From: an uncultured Oscillospiraceae bacterium
GTDB lineage: Bacteria > Bacillota > Clostridia > Oscillospirales > Ruminococcaceae
DNA length: 25,224 nucleotides
NCBI GenBank assembly: GCA_900543705.1
Contig: UQSL01000020.1
Span: 1-25,224 of the forward strand
Direction: 5' to 3'
The notes beneath the pieces were generated by a model. It did no database searches. It saw only the letters and a list, made by a program, of their open reading frames with translations, and was not told the DNA's origin. Below are positions 16,159 to 24,223 of the stretch, piece after piece. The translations under genes and the position numbers were made by a program. How positions within the stretch are numbered: position 1 is the first letter of the stretch; the number at the start of each line of letters is the position of its first letter.

Positions 16159-16623
16159 ATGACGCCCGCCAAGAAGTTTGTAGAAATTTTCACCGATGGC
16201 TCCTGTCTTTCTAATCCGGGTCCGGGCGGATGGGGAGCCATCCTGCGCTACCAGGGCCATGAAAAGGAACTCAGCGGCGGCGAAGCAGATACCACCAATA
16301 ACCGAATGGAACTCACCGCTGCCATCGAGGGCTTAAGCGCCCTGAAGGAACCCTGCCTGGTCACGCTCTACAGCGATTCACAGTATCTGATCAACGCAAT
16401 GCAGAAGGGCTGGGCGAAAAAGTGGAAAGCAAACGACTGGATGCGTAATAAAAAGGAGCCTGCCGTCAATCCCGATTTATGGGACAAACTGCTCGCTTTA
16501 TTTGAATATCATCAGGTCACGCTTGTCTGGGTAAAAGGCCACGCTGGGCATCCAGAAAACGAACGCTGTGACTCTCTCGCCGTCTCCCAGTCGAAACGAA
16601 TACAGTCCGAACAAAAAAAGTGA
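16159..16623 (+). CDS. rnhA: Ribonuclease HI
   Basis: This enzyme cleaves the RNA strand of RNA-DNA hybrids (R-loops, leftover primers); 154 residues, the usual size for a stand-alone bacterial RNase HI. The four metal-binding acidic residues are present: D13 in TDGS, E51 in NRMEL, D73 in YSDSQ and D138. The catalytic-loop histidine is in KGHAGHPENE (126-135). A basic, Trp-rich handle region (KKWKANDW, 87-94) matches the hybrid-binding protrusion of E. coli RNase HI. GGAGG lies 12 bases before the ATG, a slightly long spacing. It precedes the nifS operon by 156 bases and is probably transcribed on its own promoter. Confidence 0.96.
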   Translation: MTPAKKFVEIFTDGSCLSNPGPGGWGAILRYQGHEKELSGGEADTTNNRMELTAAIEGLSALKEPCLVTLYSDSQYLINAMQKGWAKKWKANDWMRNKKEPAVNPDLWDKLLALFEYHQVTLVWVKGHAGHPENERCDSLAVSQSKRIQSEQKK

Positions 16624-16642
16624 AAATTTTCGTCATTTTTTT
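16613..16642 (+). terminator. Weak A/T-rich hairpin after rnhA
   Basis: An A7 run plus TGA at the very end of rnhA can pair with TCA plus a T7 run just past the stop, with a one-base bulge. The stem has almost no GC, so termination is likely partial at best, and read-through into nifS is possible. Confidence 0.3.
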
Positions 16643-16654
16643 CTGTTTTGTCCC

Positions 16655-16683
16655 TTGTATTTCCTACCTATTCGGTATATATT
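16655..16683 (+). promoter_or_regulatory. Candidate promoter for nifS-nifU-mnmA
   Basis: TTGTAT (16655-16660) and TATATT (16678-16683) are separated by 17 bases. This lies about 95 bases before the nifS ATG. I see no clear IscR-type operator, and there is no iscR gene in the window. Confidence 0.5.
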
Positions 16684-16779
16684 AGAAAAGGAGTATGATT
16701 TCCCTGTATTTTGGGGTATGCTCTGTACTAGGAACGACCTGCAAAGGACAATAAAAATTAGAAAGAACGGTGATAGAAC

Positions 16780-17970
16780 ATGGGACGTTTTGTTTATGCC
16801 GACAACTCGGCAACCACACAGATTTCTGACAACGTATTTCAAGCGATGCTGCCCTTTTTGAAAGAGGAATACGGCAATGCATCAAGCCTTTATAAAATCG
16901 GGCGTGATTCCCGGATTGCCATTGAATCGGCACGAGAACAGGTGGCAAAAGGCCTTGGCTGTGAACCAAGAGAAATCCACTTTACCTCCTGCGGCTCAGA
17001 ATCCGACAACTGGGCACTCAAGGGAACGATGGAGCGTTTGGGCCAAAAGGGCAAGAAGCACCTGATTACCACTGCATTTGAGCACCATGCGATTTTGCAC
17101 ACCGCCCAGCATCTTCAGCGCCTTGGATATGATGTAACCTACCTTCCGGTTGATAAAGATGGCTTAATTGACCCTCAGCAGGTCAAGGACGCTATTCGCG
17201 AGGATACAGCCCTTGTTTCCATCATGTACGCAAACAATGAAATCGGTACGATCGAGCCTATCGCCGAGATTGGGGCCATCTGCAAAGAGGCGGGCGTACT
17301 TTTCCACACCGACGCGGTACAGGCCATTGGAAACCTCCACATAAATGTCCGGGAGCAAAACATCGATATGCTTTCACTGTCCGCACATAAAATCCATGGG
17401 CCGAAAGGGATCGGTGCGCTGTATGTGAGAAAAGGCGTTGTCCTGCCAAATCTCATCGACGGCGGCGCACAGGAGAGCGGCCATCGCGCTGGCACGGAAA
17501 ACGTCGCCTATATTGTCGGGCTTGGACGCGCGATGGAAGACGCCGTCTCCGACATTGATTGCAAAGTGGACAAGTTGACAAAGTTCCGCGACCAAATTAT
17601 CGAGGCGCTGACCAAGATTCCCTATACCAGGCTCAACGGCCATCCGACTAAGCGCCTTTGCAACAATGTCAACATCTCATTTGAAGGCGTGGAAGGCGAA
17701 GCGCTTTTGCTCTTGCTCGACAGTATGGGAATCGCGGCTTCCTCCGGTTCTGCATGCACTTCCGGCTCGCTTGATCCAAGCCATGTGCTGCTTTCCATCG
17801 GATTGCGCCACGAAGTAGCCCATGGTTCCCTGCGTCTCTCCCTCTCGGATTTTACAACGCAGGAAGATGTCGACTACATTATCGAGTGCGTCCCCAAGGT
17901 CATCGACCGCCTGCGCGCTATGTCCCCGGTTTGGGAGGATATGATGAAAGCAGAGAAAAACAGCAATTAA
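16780..17970 (+). CDS. nifS: Cysteine desulfurase (NifS/IscS family)
   Basis: This PLP enzyme takes sulfur from L-cysteine as a persulfide and hands it to acceptors; 396 residues. PLP binds K204 in SAHKIHGPKG (201-210). The catalytic cysteine is C326 in SSGSACTSGSLDPSHVL, the longer mobile-loop type of IscS/NifS. EHHAIL (101-106) and HTDAVQ (176-181) are the other cofactor-site motifs. The ATG has GGTGAT six bases upstream. Position directly before a NifU-type scaffold and mnmA implies sulfur supply to both Fe-S assembly and tRNA thiolation, as for the YrvO-MnmA pair of Bacillus. Whether it serves one or both partners cannot be decided from sequence. Confidence 0.95.
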   Translation: MGRFVYADNSATTQISDNVFQAMLPFLKEEYGNASSLYKIGRDSRIAIESAREQVAKGLGCEPREIHFTSCGSESDNWALKGTMERLGQKGKKHLITTAFEHHAILHTAQHLQRLGYDVTYLPVDKDGLIDPQQVKDAIREDTALVSIMYANNEIGTIEPIAEIGAICKEAGVLFHTDAVQAIGNLHINVREQNIDMLSLSAHKIHGPKGIGALYVRKGVVLPNLIDGGAQESGHRAGTENVAYIVGLGRAMEDAVSDIDCKVDKLTKFRDQIIEALTKIPYTRLNGHPTKRLCNNVNISFEGVEGEALLLLLDSMGIAASSGSACTSGSLDPSHVLLSIGLRHEVAHGSLRLSLSDFTTQEDVDYIIECVPKVIDRLRAMSPVWEDMMKAEKNSN

Positions 17971-18000
17971 AAGTTTCGATTTGAAAGGAAGGTTTTTTCC

Positions 18001-18426
18001 ATGATTTATAGTGAGAAAGTAATGGATCATTTCATGAACCCGCGCAATGTCGGGGAAATCGAGAACGCCGACGGTATCGGCGAGGTTGGCAATGCCCAGT
18101 GCGGGGACATCATGAAGATGTACCTGAAAATTGACGGGAACACGATTGAGGATGTTAAGTTCAAGACCTTTGGCTGCGGCGCAGCGATTGCAACAAGTTC
18201 CATGGCAACCGAGCTCATCAAGGGTAAATCCATTGACGATGCACTCAAGCTGACTAACAAAGCCGTTATGGAAGCACTGGACGGGCTTCCTCCAGTCAAA
18301 GTACACTGCTCTGTTTTGGCAGAACAGGCCATCAAGTCCGCCCTTTCGGACTACTACCGCCGGCAGGGCATCGACCCTGTTCCCATCGTGGGGGAAATTG
18401 CGGATTGCGATGTGCACCATCACTAA
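18001..18426 (+). CDS. nifU: Fe-S cluster scaffold protein (NifU N-terminal / IscU type)
   Basis: This small scaffold assembles nascent Fe-S clusters with sulfur from the cysteine desulfurase; 141 residues, so only the N-terminal IscU-like domain of NifU. The three cluster cysteines are C34 (in AQCGD, with D36), C59 (in GCGAAIA) and C103 (in HCSVLAE, after H102). The second-to-third cysteine spacing of 44 matches IscU and lacks the insertion typical of Bacillus SufU. LPPVK (96-100) equals the HscA-chaperone recognition motif of E. coli IscU, although no hscA/hscB is nearby. The C-terminus is His-rich (DCDVHHH). AAGGAAGG precedes the ATG by eight bases; the gap from nifS is 30 bases, and mnmA starts inside the 3' end. 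Confidence 0.94.
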   Translation: MIYSEKVMDHFMNPRNVGEIENADGIGEVGNAQCGDIMKMYLKIDGNTIEDVKFKTFGCGAAIATSSMATELIKGKSIDDALKLTNKAVMEALDGLPPVKVHCSVLAEQAIKSALSDYYRRQGIDPVPIVGEIADCDVHHH

Positions 18427-19477
18427 GCGGACGGGAAAGGTTCTCGTTGCCTTAAGCGGCGGCGTGGACTCCTCCGTCTGTACCCATTTACTGCAACAGC
18501 AAGGCTATACCGTCGCGGGCGTCGTTTTAAAAATGTCGCCCGCGCACGATTCTGTGGTCAAGGCGGCGCAGGAAAGTGCCGATACGCTCGGTATCCCTCT
18601 GCACATTATCAACGCGGAAGCAGAATTTGCTGATACCGTCATCCGGCATTTTTGCAGCGAATACCAAAACGGGCGCACTCCGAATCCCTGCATCGTCTGC
18701 AACCCGCTCATCAAGTTTCGCCTGATTACCGAAAAAGCAGATGAGATGGGATTCGAGTATACTGCGACCGGGCATTACGCAGATATTAAACGGCTTGAAA
18801 ACGGACGGTTTGCCGTGTGCAAGGCGTCCTGTCTGCCGCGTGACCAGTCCTATATGCTATACCGGCTGACCCAGCACCAGCTGAGTAAGCTGCTGCTCCC
18901 CCTCTCGCATCTGGAAAAGACAGAGGTCCGCCGAATCGCAGAGGAGGCTTCCCTTCCCTCCGCCAAGGCGGCGGACAGTCAGGAAAACTGCTTCATCCCG
19001 GACAACGATTACGCGGCGTATATTGAAGCGCGGAATGGACCTGGTAAAAGCGGGTATTTCATCTCCCCTTTCGGGGAGATTGTCGCCCCGCATAAGGGAA
19101 TTCTCCACTATACGGTCGGCCAGAGAAAACGCCTCGGCATTGCGCTCGGAAAACCGGTGTTCATCAAGTCCATTGATGCAAAAACCGGAAATATCCAGCT
19201 TGCCTGGGGCGGCGATGAATACGCAGACGGCGTCCTGCTCTCGGATATGGTGTATCAGCCATTTGAGGAGCTTCCACAGCCAATTCACTGCCGGGTGAAA
19301 ATCCGCTCGATGGCAAAAGACGCACCCGCCACTCTGATTCCCCTGGAAGGCGGCACGGCCAAGGTGCTCTTCGAGCGGCCTCTGCGAGCTCCCGCGCCGG
19401 GACAATCCTGTGTCTGCTATAATGACGAAGGTTTGATTTTAGGCGGTGGCTTTATTGAGGAGCAAATCGAAGAATAA
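18410..19477 (+). CDS. mnmA: tRNA-specific 2-thiouridylase MnmA
   Basis: MnmA adenylates U34 of tRNA-Lys, -Glu and -Gln and inserts sulfur to give 2-thiouridine; 355 residues. The PP-loop is SGGVDSS (16-22). The two catalytic cysteines are C97 in NPCIVCN and C194 in DSQENCF. HYTVGQRKRLGI and the C-terminal GGGFIEE match the family's later domains. The stretch after VVLKM (41-42) is several residues shorter than in E. coli MnmA: the usual loop before the DA-x-VA-x-x-LGIP helix is missing, but the active site is intact. The ATG at 18410 lies inside nifU (17-base overlap), with only a weak binding site, suggesting coupling; a TTG at 18398 is the alternative. Last gene of the sulfur operon. Confidence 0.94.
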   Translation: MCTITKRTGKVLVALSGGVDSSVCTHLLQQQGYTVAGVVLKMSPAHDSVVKAAQESADTLGIPLHIINAEAEFADTVIRHFCSEYQNGRTPNPCIVCNPLIKFRLITEKADEMGFEYTATGHYADIKRLENGRFAVCKASCLPRDQSYMLYRLTQHQLSKLLLPLSHLEKTEVRRIAEEASLPSAKAADSQENCFIPDNDYAAYIEARNGPGKSGYFISPFGEIVAPHKGILHYTVGQRKRLGIALGKPVFIKSIDAKTGNIQLAWGGDEYADGVLLSDMVYQPFEELPQPIHCRVKIRSMAKDAPATLIPLEGGTAKVLFERPLRAPAPGQSCVCYNDEGLILGGGFIEEQIEE

Positions 19478-19532
19478 CTGGACCGATCCCCGATAAGCGA
19501 ACGGCCACCTTGTATATCTTCTTGACATGACA

Positions 19533-19579
19533 ACACCTCCTGTTGTAGTTCCTATTCTACAACAGGAGGTGTCTTTTTT
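19533..19579 (+). terminator. Intrinsic terminator of nifS-nifU-mnmA
   Basis: A perfect 16-bp stem (19533-19548 with 19557-19572) with an eight-base loop is followed by CTTTTTT on the + strand. It lies 55 bases past the mnmA stop. The stem arms contain CACCTCC and GGAGGTG, mirroring anti-Shine-Dalgarno and Shine-Dalgarno sequences. It may also slow transcripts from yitT on the other strand, but no U tract is seen there. Confidence 0.9.
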
Positions 19580-19624
19580 CACTGGTATAGTCCATATCCA
19601 CAGGGAGTTTTTGTTTGCCTTTGG

Positions 19625-20479
19625 TCAGACATTTCCGCGAAATCCCTTACCGATGATTTCGCTGGTATTGGTAATCATCATGAATGCCTTATCATCCACG
19701 GAACGGACGAATTTCTGTAGCAGGATTGCCTGCCCGCGGTGGACAACCGTCACAATGACCGTCTTGTTTTCGTGGGTAAAGGCCCCGGAGCCATCCATCG
19801 TGGTAGCTCCCCGGTGCAGCTCCTTGACAATGAATTCGCTGACCTCGTTGGGCTTGGTCGTGATAATCGTGAAGTACTTGCACAGGTTAATACTTTCAAT
19901 AACCTGGTCCACGACCAATGCCTTGGCAGCAAGGCCAAGCATGGAGCAAAGCCCTGTCATTGGCCCAAACACGAATAATGCACCGAGAGTAATGATAAAA
20001 TCACTGATGAGCAGTGCGCGGCCAATATTCAGGTTTGTAAACTTCTTTAAAATCATCGCGATGACGTCGGTGCCGCCGGAAGAGGCATCCGCATTGAAGA
20101 TAATCGCCGCGCCAAAACCCGGAAGCATGACGGCAAACACGAGTTCGAGCATCGGCTGGTTGGTCAGCGGTGCGCTCATCGGAAACAGGTACTCCAGGGC
20201 GGAGACTTCCACAGACAGCATCGTGCTTGCATAGGCAGTTTTGATGCCGAATCCCCGGCCAAATACCAAAAAGCCCACGACCATCAGGGCCATGTTGATG
20301 ATAAACTGGAATGTTCCGGGAGACAGTTTCGGCGCCAAAGCGCCGAGAATAACGGAAATACCGCTGACGCCCCCCATGGAAAAGTTGTTGGGGAATTTGA
20401 AAAAATAGATGCCGACTGCCGTCAGCAAAACCCCCAGGTTTATCATCCAAAAATCCTGCCATTTCGAACGCTGCGCCAT
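19625..20479 (-). CDS. YitT-family membrane protein (DUF161 plus DUF2179)
   Basis: The protein has 284 residues. The N-terminal two thirds hold about five to six hydrophobic segments with glycine-rich motifs such as GGVSGIS and SSGGTDVIA, typical of the YitT/DUF161 family. A soluble C-terminal domain (about 205-284) with GRGQ-like turns (here HRGQAILLQKFVRSVDDKAFM) matches DUF2179. The function is not established; transport or sensing at the membrane is often suggested for the family. The ATG at 20479 was chosen because GGGAG lies nine bases upstream; an ATG at 20500 has no such site. It is a single gene, convergent with mnmA. Confidence 0.88.
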   Translation of the reverse strand: MAQRSKWQDFWMINLGVLLTAVGIYFFKFPNNFSMGGVSGISVILGALAPKLSPGTFQFIINMALMVVGFLVFGRGFGIKTAYASTMLSVEVSALEYLFPMSAPLTNQPMLELVFAVMLPGFGAAIIFNADASSGGTDVIAMILKKFTNLNIGRALLISDFIITLGALFVFGPMTGLCSMLGLAAKALVVDQVIESINLCKYFTIITTKPNEVSEFIVKELHRGATTMDGSGAFTHENKTVIVTVVHRGQAILLQKFVRSVDDKAFMMITNTSEIIGKGFRGNV

Positions 20480-20535
20480 GATGTGATACTCCCTTTCCAT
20501 TGCGATACAGAGGTACTTTGTTTGCGCTGTTCATA

Positions 20536-20564
20536 AAAATATCACAATTCATTTTTAATTACAA
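20536..20564 (-). promoter_or_regulatory. Candidate promoter for the YitT-family gene
   Basis: On the - strand TTGTAA (20559-20564) and TATTTT (20536-20541) are separated by 17 bases, about 57 bases upstream of the chosen ATG. The match is moderate; other AT-rich options exist in this region. Confidence 0.35.
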
Positions 20565-20762
20565 GGAGAATCCTTGAAAAAGCAAAAGCTTTCGCTATTT
20601 TCTGCTTTTTATCCGAAATTGAACTGCTGTACTATTTTTCTTTAGCAAAAGCGCGCCACTCTTGTATACAATTATACTGGCACTACTGCATATCTTTTGG
20701 AAAATAAATAAACTTTCCTCTTTTCTATCCGGCAGCCCGAGGAAGGCTTATTCATAAACAAG
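20565..20762. other. AT-rich intergenic DNA with nested inverted repeats
   Basis: This is part of the 328-base gap between the YitT-family gene and rqcH. No gene is visible. It contains an 8-bp inverted repeat, AAAAAGCA (20577-20584) with TGCTTTTT (20603-20610), enclosing AAAGCTTT. It also holds a perfect palindrome TTGTATACAA (20662-20671), nested in a second inverted repeat GTATA-CAAT-TATAC (20665-20678). The latter resembles a small operator, but no regulator gene is nearby. Confidence 0.45.
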
Positions 20763-20794
20763 CACCCGCTGCTGGACATGTCCGGCAGCGGGTG
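20763..20794 (-). terminator. Intrinsic terminator of trmK-nif3-rqcH
   Basis: A GC-rich stem of about 14 bp (20763-20776 with 20781-20794, one G-T pair) is closed by a CATG tetraloop and lies 13 bases past the rqcH stop. On the - strand it runs into CTTGTTTA, a broken U tract, so efficiency may be moderate. Confidence 0.75.
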
Positions 20795-20807
20795 TCTTAC
20801 CTGTATT

Positions 20808-22565
20808 TTATTTTTCCTCCAAAGACTCCACAAGCTCCTTGTCCGGGGTCACATAGGCTGTCTGATAAGTCTCATAAATAACCATTCCGGGCTTTGCGCC
20901 GTTTGGCTTTTTGACATTGCGCACCTGGGTATAATCCACTGGGACTTGTGCGGATTGCTGTGCTCGGCTGTTGTACGCCGCGATGATAGCCGCTTGCTCA
21001 ATGGCCTGATTGGAAATCTCCTTTCCCTCGCTCAGCACAATCGTATGGGAACCGGGGATTTTCTGGGTATGCAGCCACAGGTCGTTCCCTCTTGCAGTGC
21101 GCAAGGTCAGCTCATCGTTTTGCGTGTTGTTGCGCCCCACTAAAATAGCAAAGCCGTCACTGGAACGGTAACGTTTGGGTTTCAGCTTCTCCGGCTTCTG
21201 CTTTCTCGCGCGGATATTCTTGATGTAGCCGCCTTCGGCGAGCTCCGCTTTGATGGCCGCCAGCTCGGATTCTGAGTTGGTACGAGTAATCGCGTCGAAA
21301 ATGGAATCCACATAGACAAGCTCCCGCTCCCCCTGTGCAATCAATTCTCTTAGCTTTTTCTCCGCCGTATCCGCCTTGCGGTATTCCGCATAGTACTTCT
21401 GGGCGTTTTGCACCGGAGTCAGCGCTGGGTCAAGCTGTATTTTTATTTCCGGAGAACCCTCCTCGTAGAAGTTTTCGAGCTTTGCCGCTGCCATTCCCTT
21501 TTGCAGCCGGTAGAGGTTTGCACTCAGCAGATCGCCGCAGATTTTCAACTGCTCTCGGTTTTTCGATTGAGCCAGCTCCTGCCGCTGCAAATCGAGCTTT
21601 CGCACAATACGGTCATTGAGATTGACAATGAATTTAAGCAAATCATGGGAGCGTTGCTTCATCCGCTCGATACGGTCGCGCTCGCTGTAAAAGTCGTCGA
21701 GCAGCCCGCTTAACGTTTCATACCCTTTGGACAGCATCATGTGCCCGTACTGCCGGATCTCCATAAAACTGAAGTCCTTCGGCTTGCCCTCCAAATCCAG
21801 TACCATTGTGGGAACCGGGTGTTTTTCCACGAGGATTTTCCTCACCTGGGAGAGCGAAAACGCGAGCCGGTCATACTGATTGTCGTCAAGCTCGCTTTTG
21901 TACTTGTGTTCCCCCCTGGTCACGTAGTCCGCGATTTCTCTTGCCAGCAGCGGAGAAATTCCCTCCACCGCGCCGAGAATACATTTAGACAGCTCTCCGT
22001 CCTTTCCACTTCTGACGCGCTCGACAATCTCGCCGATGCCGTCCTCCACCAGTGACAGTTTGTCCTGTGCAGGCGGGAGGGTATAGGAAAGTCCCGGCAA
22101 AATCATGCGCACGCTCGACATCTCATCATTGACCCGTTTGATGGCGTCGATGATTTTTCCGTTTTGGTCAAGGACAATAATATTGCTGTGCCGCCCCATA
22201 ATTTCAACAGCGAGTGTGACGGTCACACGGTCGCTGAACTCATTGTAGGTCTCAAAGTCCAGAAAGAGGATGCGATCCATCCCCTGCTGACGTACGGCAA
22301 CCAGCCTGCCGCTGCCAAGATACTTACGAAGCAGCATGCAGAACATCGGCGGGGATTTGGGATTCTCCACCGTCTCTTTGGTGAAGTGTACTCTGGCACC
22401 TGATGCGTTTGCGGACAATAAAAGCCGGTGTGCCCCCTCCCTGCCTCGCAGCAGCAGGATTACTTCCTCTTTGGATGGCTGATATATCTTATCGATTCTG
22501 GCGTCGAGCACGCCGCGCTCGATTTCCTCGCGCAGCAAACTCAAAAAAGCCCCGTCCAATGCCAT
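20808..22565 (-). CDS. rqcH: Ribosome quality control factor RqcH (NFACT family)
   Basis: RqcH binds 50S subunits carrying stalled peptidyl-tRNA and adds C-terminal alanine tails that mark the peptide for proteolysis; 585 residues. The NFACT-N domain holds D97-R98 in GMDRIL, the pair required for tRNA/alanine-tailing activity in B. subtilis RqcH. Helix-hairpin-helix and coiled-coil regions follow (about 170-420). The C-terminal NFACT-R domain has GRNN-x-QND and DLWLHTQ-x-PGSH. The family was formerly annotated as fibronectin-binding protein. The ATG follows the nif3 stop by one base, with its AAGGAG site inside nif3, implying coupling. Last gene of its operon. Confidence 0.95.
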   Translation of the reverse strand: MALDGAFLSLLREEIERGVLDARIDKIYQPSKEEVILLLRGREGAHRLLLSANASGARVHFTKETVENPKSPPMFCMLLRKYLGSGRLVAVRQQGMDRILFLDFETYNEFSDRVTVTLAVEIMGRHSNIIVLDQNGKIIDAIKRVNDEMSSVRMILPGLSYTLPPAQDKLSLVEDGIGEIVERVRSGKDGELSKCILGAVEGISPLLAREIADYVTRGEHKYKSELDDNQYDRLAFSLSQVRKILVEKHPVPTMVLDLEGKPKDFSFMEIRQYGHMMLSKGYETLSGLLDDFYSERDRIERMKQRSHDLLKFIVNLNDRIVRKLDLQRQELAQSKNREQLKICGDLLSANLYRLQKGMAAAKLENFYEEGSPEIKIQLDPALTPVQNAQKYYAEYRKADTAEKKLRELIAQGERELVYVDSIFDAITRTNSESELAAIKAELAEGGYIKNIRARKQKPEKLKPKRYRSSDGFAILVGRNNTQNDELTLRTARGNDLWLHTQKIPGSHTIVLSEGKEISNQAIEQAAIIAAYNSRAQQSAQVPVDYTQVRNVKKPNGAKPGMVIYETYQTAYVTPDKELVESLEEK

Positions 22566-22566
22566 G

Positions 22567-23355
22567 TTACTCTCTCCTTTTCACGGTTCCGATCGATTTG
22601 ATTTCCAGGACGTCCTGCGGCACACGGATAAATTCCACTGTGGGAAATTGATGTTTCATGCACGCTAGCAGAGTATCCACAACCGGGTCTTCCGTCTCCA
22701 TGTGCCCTGCATCCAGCAGGGTCAGGCCCAATCGCCTTGCGTCGAGCATTTGGTCATGCTTTACTTCGGAGGTGACAAACGCGTCCGCCCCGCAGCGAAA
22801 CGCCTCCCACGCAAAAGAGGCCCCGTGCCCGGAACACACGCCGACTGTTTTTATCGGCTTTCCCCCATTGCTGTAGCGGACGATGACTCCACCGAGTTTG
22901 TTTGAGACATGCCAGGCAAATTCCTCCGGGTCCATTGGATACGGCAGCGTACCGATGCGCCCGCAAAATTTCTCGCTTTGCACCGGGGTCAAAGTATCCG
23001 TCCCGGACAGATCGAGCATAGCGCACAGCACATCGTTCGTCCCGCCCCACGCCAGATCGAGATTAGTATGCGCGCAGATTGCATTCATCCCACTCCTGGC
23101 GAGCCGGTAGGCAACGCTTCCCTCGCATACGCTTTTGATGGGGTGAAAAATCACCGGATGGTGGCTGATGATTAAATCAGCCTGCCGCTCCTGTGCATAG
23201 CACACCGTGTCCTCCGTGATATCAAGCGTTACCGCACAGATATGTACCGGCGCATCAAAGCTGCCAACCAGCATCCCCACATTGTCGTAATCCTCCGCCA
23301 ATGCAAATGGAGCGAGGGAATCCAGAAATTCATAAATTTCCCGTACATAAGTCAT
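22567..23355 (-). CDS. Nif3-like dinuclear metal center protein (YqfO family)
   Basis: This belongs to the NIF3/DUF34 family and has 262 residues. Conserved metal-site residues are SHHP (64-67), H96 and D100 in AHTNLD, and GHMETED near the C-terminus. The length shows the short form, without the CutA-like insertion of Bacillus YqfO. The biochemical role of the family is unsettled; folate or GTP-cyclohydrolase-type links have been proposed but not proven. The ATG at 23355 overlaps the trmK stop as TGATG and has GGAGG eight bases upstream, so it was preferred over the ATG five codons earlier. Pairing with trmK is a widely conserved Firmicute arrangement. Confidence 0.92.
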   Translation of the reverse strand: MTYVREIYEFLDSLAPFALAEDYDNVGMLVGSFDAPVHICAVTLDITEDTVCYAQERQADLIISHHPVIFHPIKSVCEGSVAYRLARSGMNAICAHTNLDLAWGGTNDVLCAMLDLSGTDTLTPVQSEKFCGRIGTLPYPMDPEEFAWHVSNKLGGVIVRYSNGGKPIKTVGVCSGHGASFAWEAFRCGADAFVTSEVKHDQMLDARRLGLTLLDAGHMETEDPVVDTLLACMKHQFPTVEFIRVPQDVLEIKSIGTVKRRE

Positions 23356-24080
23356 CAGCGGATCCTCCATTTCGAAAACGCCTCATCTTCTCCGGTGAGC
23401 GCATCAATTTCATCCGACAGGGCAAGCAGGCGCTTTCCCTCTTCCTCACCCGAAAGAGTCAGGGAGAGACCCTGCCCTTTTTTGCGCAACTTGTTCGCTT
23501 GGCCGTGGATATACTCAGCCGCTGCCGCGGAGGAACGGCGCGGCAGAAGGCCGACCAGTGCGGTAATCTCATCAATTTGGTGTTCTTCTCCGGTGTAACG
23601 CGCACACATCGCCGTGTAAACGTGCCCGCCTTCCCTGACGGCGTTTTCATCGATGATGGAAAAACCGTGCTCATACAGATAACGCCGCAGCTTGTCCGCC
23701 ATGGTCATCGGCTGCAAAATCAAGCGCTTGGCGCCGTCTTTCAGTTTCGGCTCTCTGTCGATGATAGAGGCGATGAGTTCTCCGCCCATCCCGGCAATGA
23801 TAATGTCGTCCACTTCGTCAACCGGTACTTTGTCCAGACCGTCTGAGAGCACTGTCTCGATATAGGGCTGCATCTTAAAGCGGGCCACCGTCTCCCTTGC
23901 GCTCGCCAAAGGCCCTTCATTGATATCACTGGCATACACCCTGGATGCTTGCTCACTAACAACCAGATGCAGCGGCAGATAGGCGTGGTCAGTCCCGATG
24001 TCCGCGGCACACACACCGCTGCGCACCATCGAGCGCACCAGTTCCAGGCGCTCATCCAACTGAGGTAATCTCGATAACAT
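23355..24080 (-). CDS. trmK: tRNA (adenine(22)-N1)-methyltransferase TrmK
   Basis: TrmK methylates N1 of A22 in the D-loop of tRNAs, using S-adenosylmethionine; 241 residues. The Rossmann-fold SAM motif is AADIGTDHAYLP (25-36), followed by an acidic strand end YASDIN (49-54) and the family motif IIAGMGGEL (94-102). A C-terminal helical region (about 170-241), rich in charged residues, forms the coiled-coil domain typical of this family. AAGGAG lies ten bases before the ATG. It is the first gene of the trmK-nif3-rqcH operon and overlaps nif3 by one base. Confidence 0.94.
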   Translation of the reverse strand: MLSRLPQLDERLELVRSMVRSGVCAADIGTDHAYLPLHLVVSEQASRVYASDINEGPLASARETVARFKMQPYIETVLSDGLDKVPVDEVDDIIIAGMGGELIASIIDREPKLKDGAKRLILQPMTMADKLRRYLYEHGFSIIDENAVREGGHVYTAMCARYTGEEHQIDEITALVGLLPRRSSAAAAEYIHGQANKLRKKGQGLSLTLSGEEEGKRLLALSDEIDALTGEDEAFSKWRIR

Positions 24081-24181
24081 TAATTCCGCACTCCTTTATT
24101 CGGATACTCCGTGTTCTATGATACCACAAAACCGGCCCGAATACATTTGAATTTTCTGTTACCGGTGTCCCCTCCCTTTAC

Positions 24182-24210
24182 AGTATATCAAACCCCAGGC
24201 GCTTTGTCTC
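24182..24210 (-). promoter_or_regulatory. Candidate promoter for trmK-nif3-rqcH
   Basis: On the - strand GAGACA (24205-24210) and TATACT (24182-24187) are 17 bases apart. The -35 matches consensus at four of six bases. A leader of about 95 bases would precede trmK. The promoter begins just past the murC terminator. Confidence 0.4.
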
Positions 24211-24223
24211 CTTATTTTATACC

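Noticed and set aside
17677..18423. Minus-strand open frame of 248 codons opposite nifS and nifU
   Set aside because: It is antisense to two well-supported genes and its sequence resembles no protein family.
19522..19550. TTGACA just before the mnmA terminator stem, as a possible promoter
   Set aside because: No acceptable -10 lies at 16-18 bases; the expected position is inside the terminator hairpin and no gene follows on that strand.
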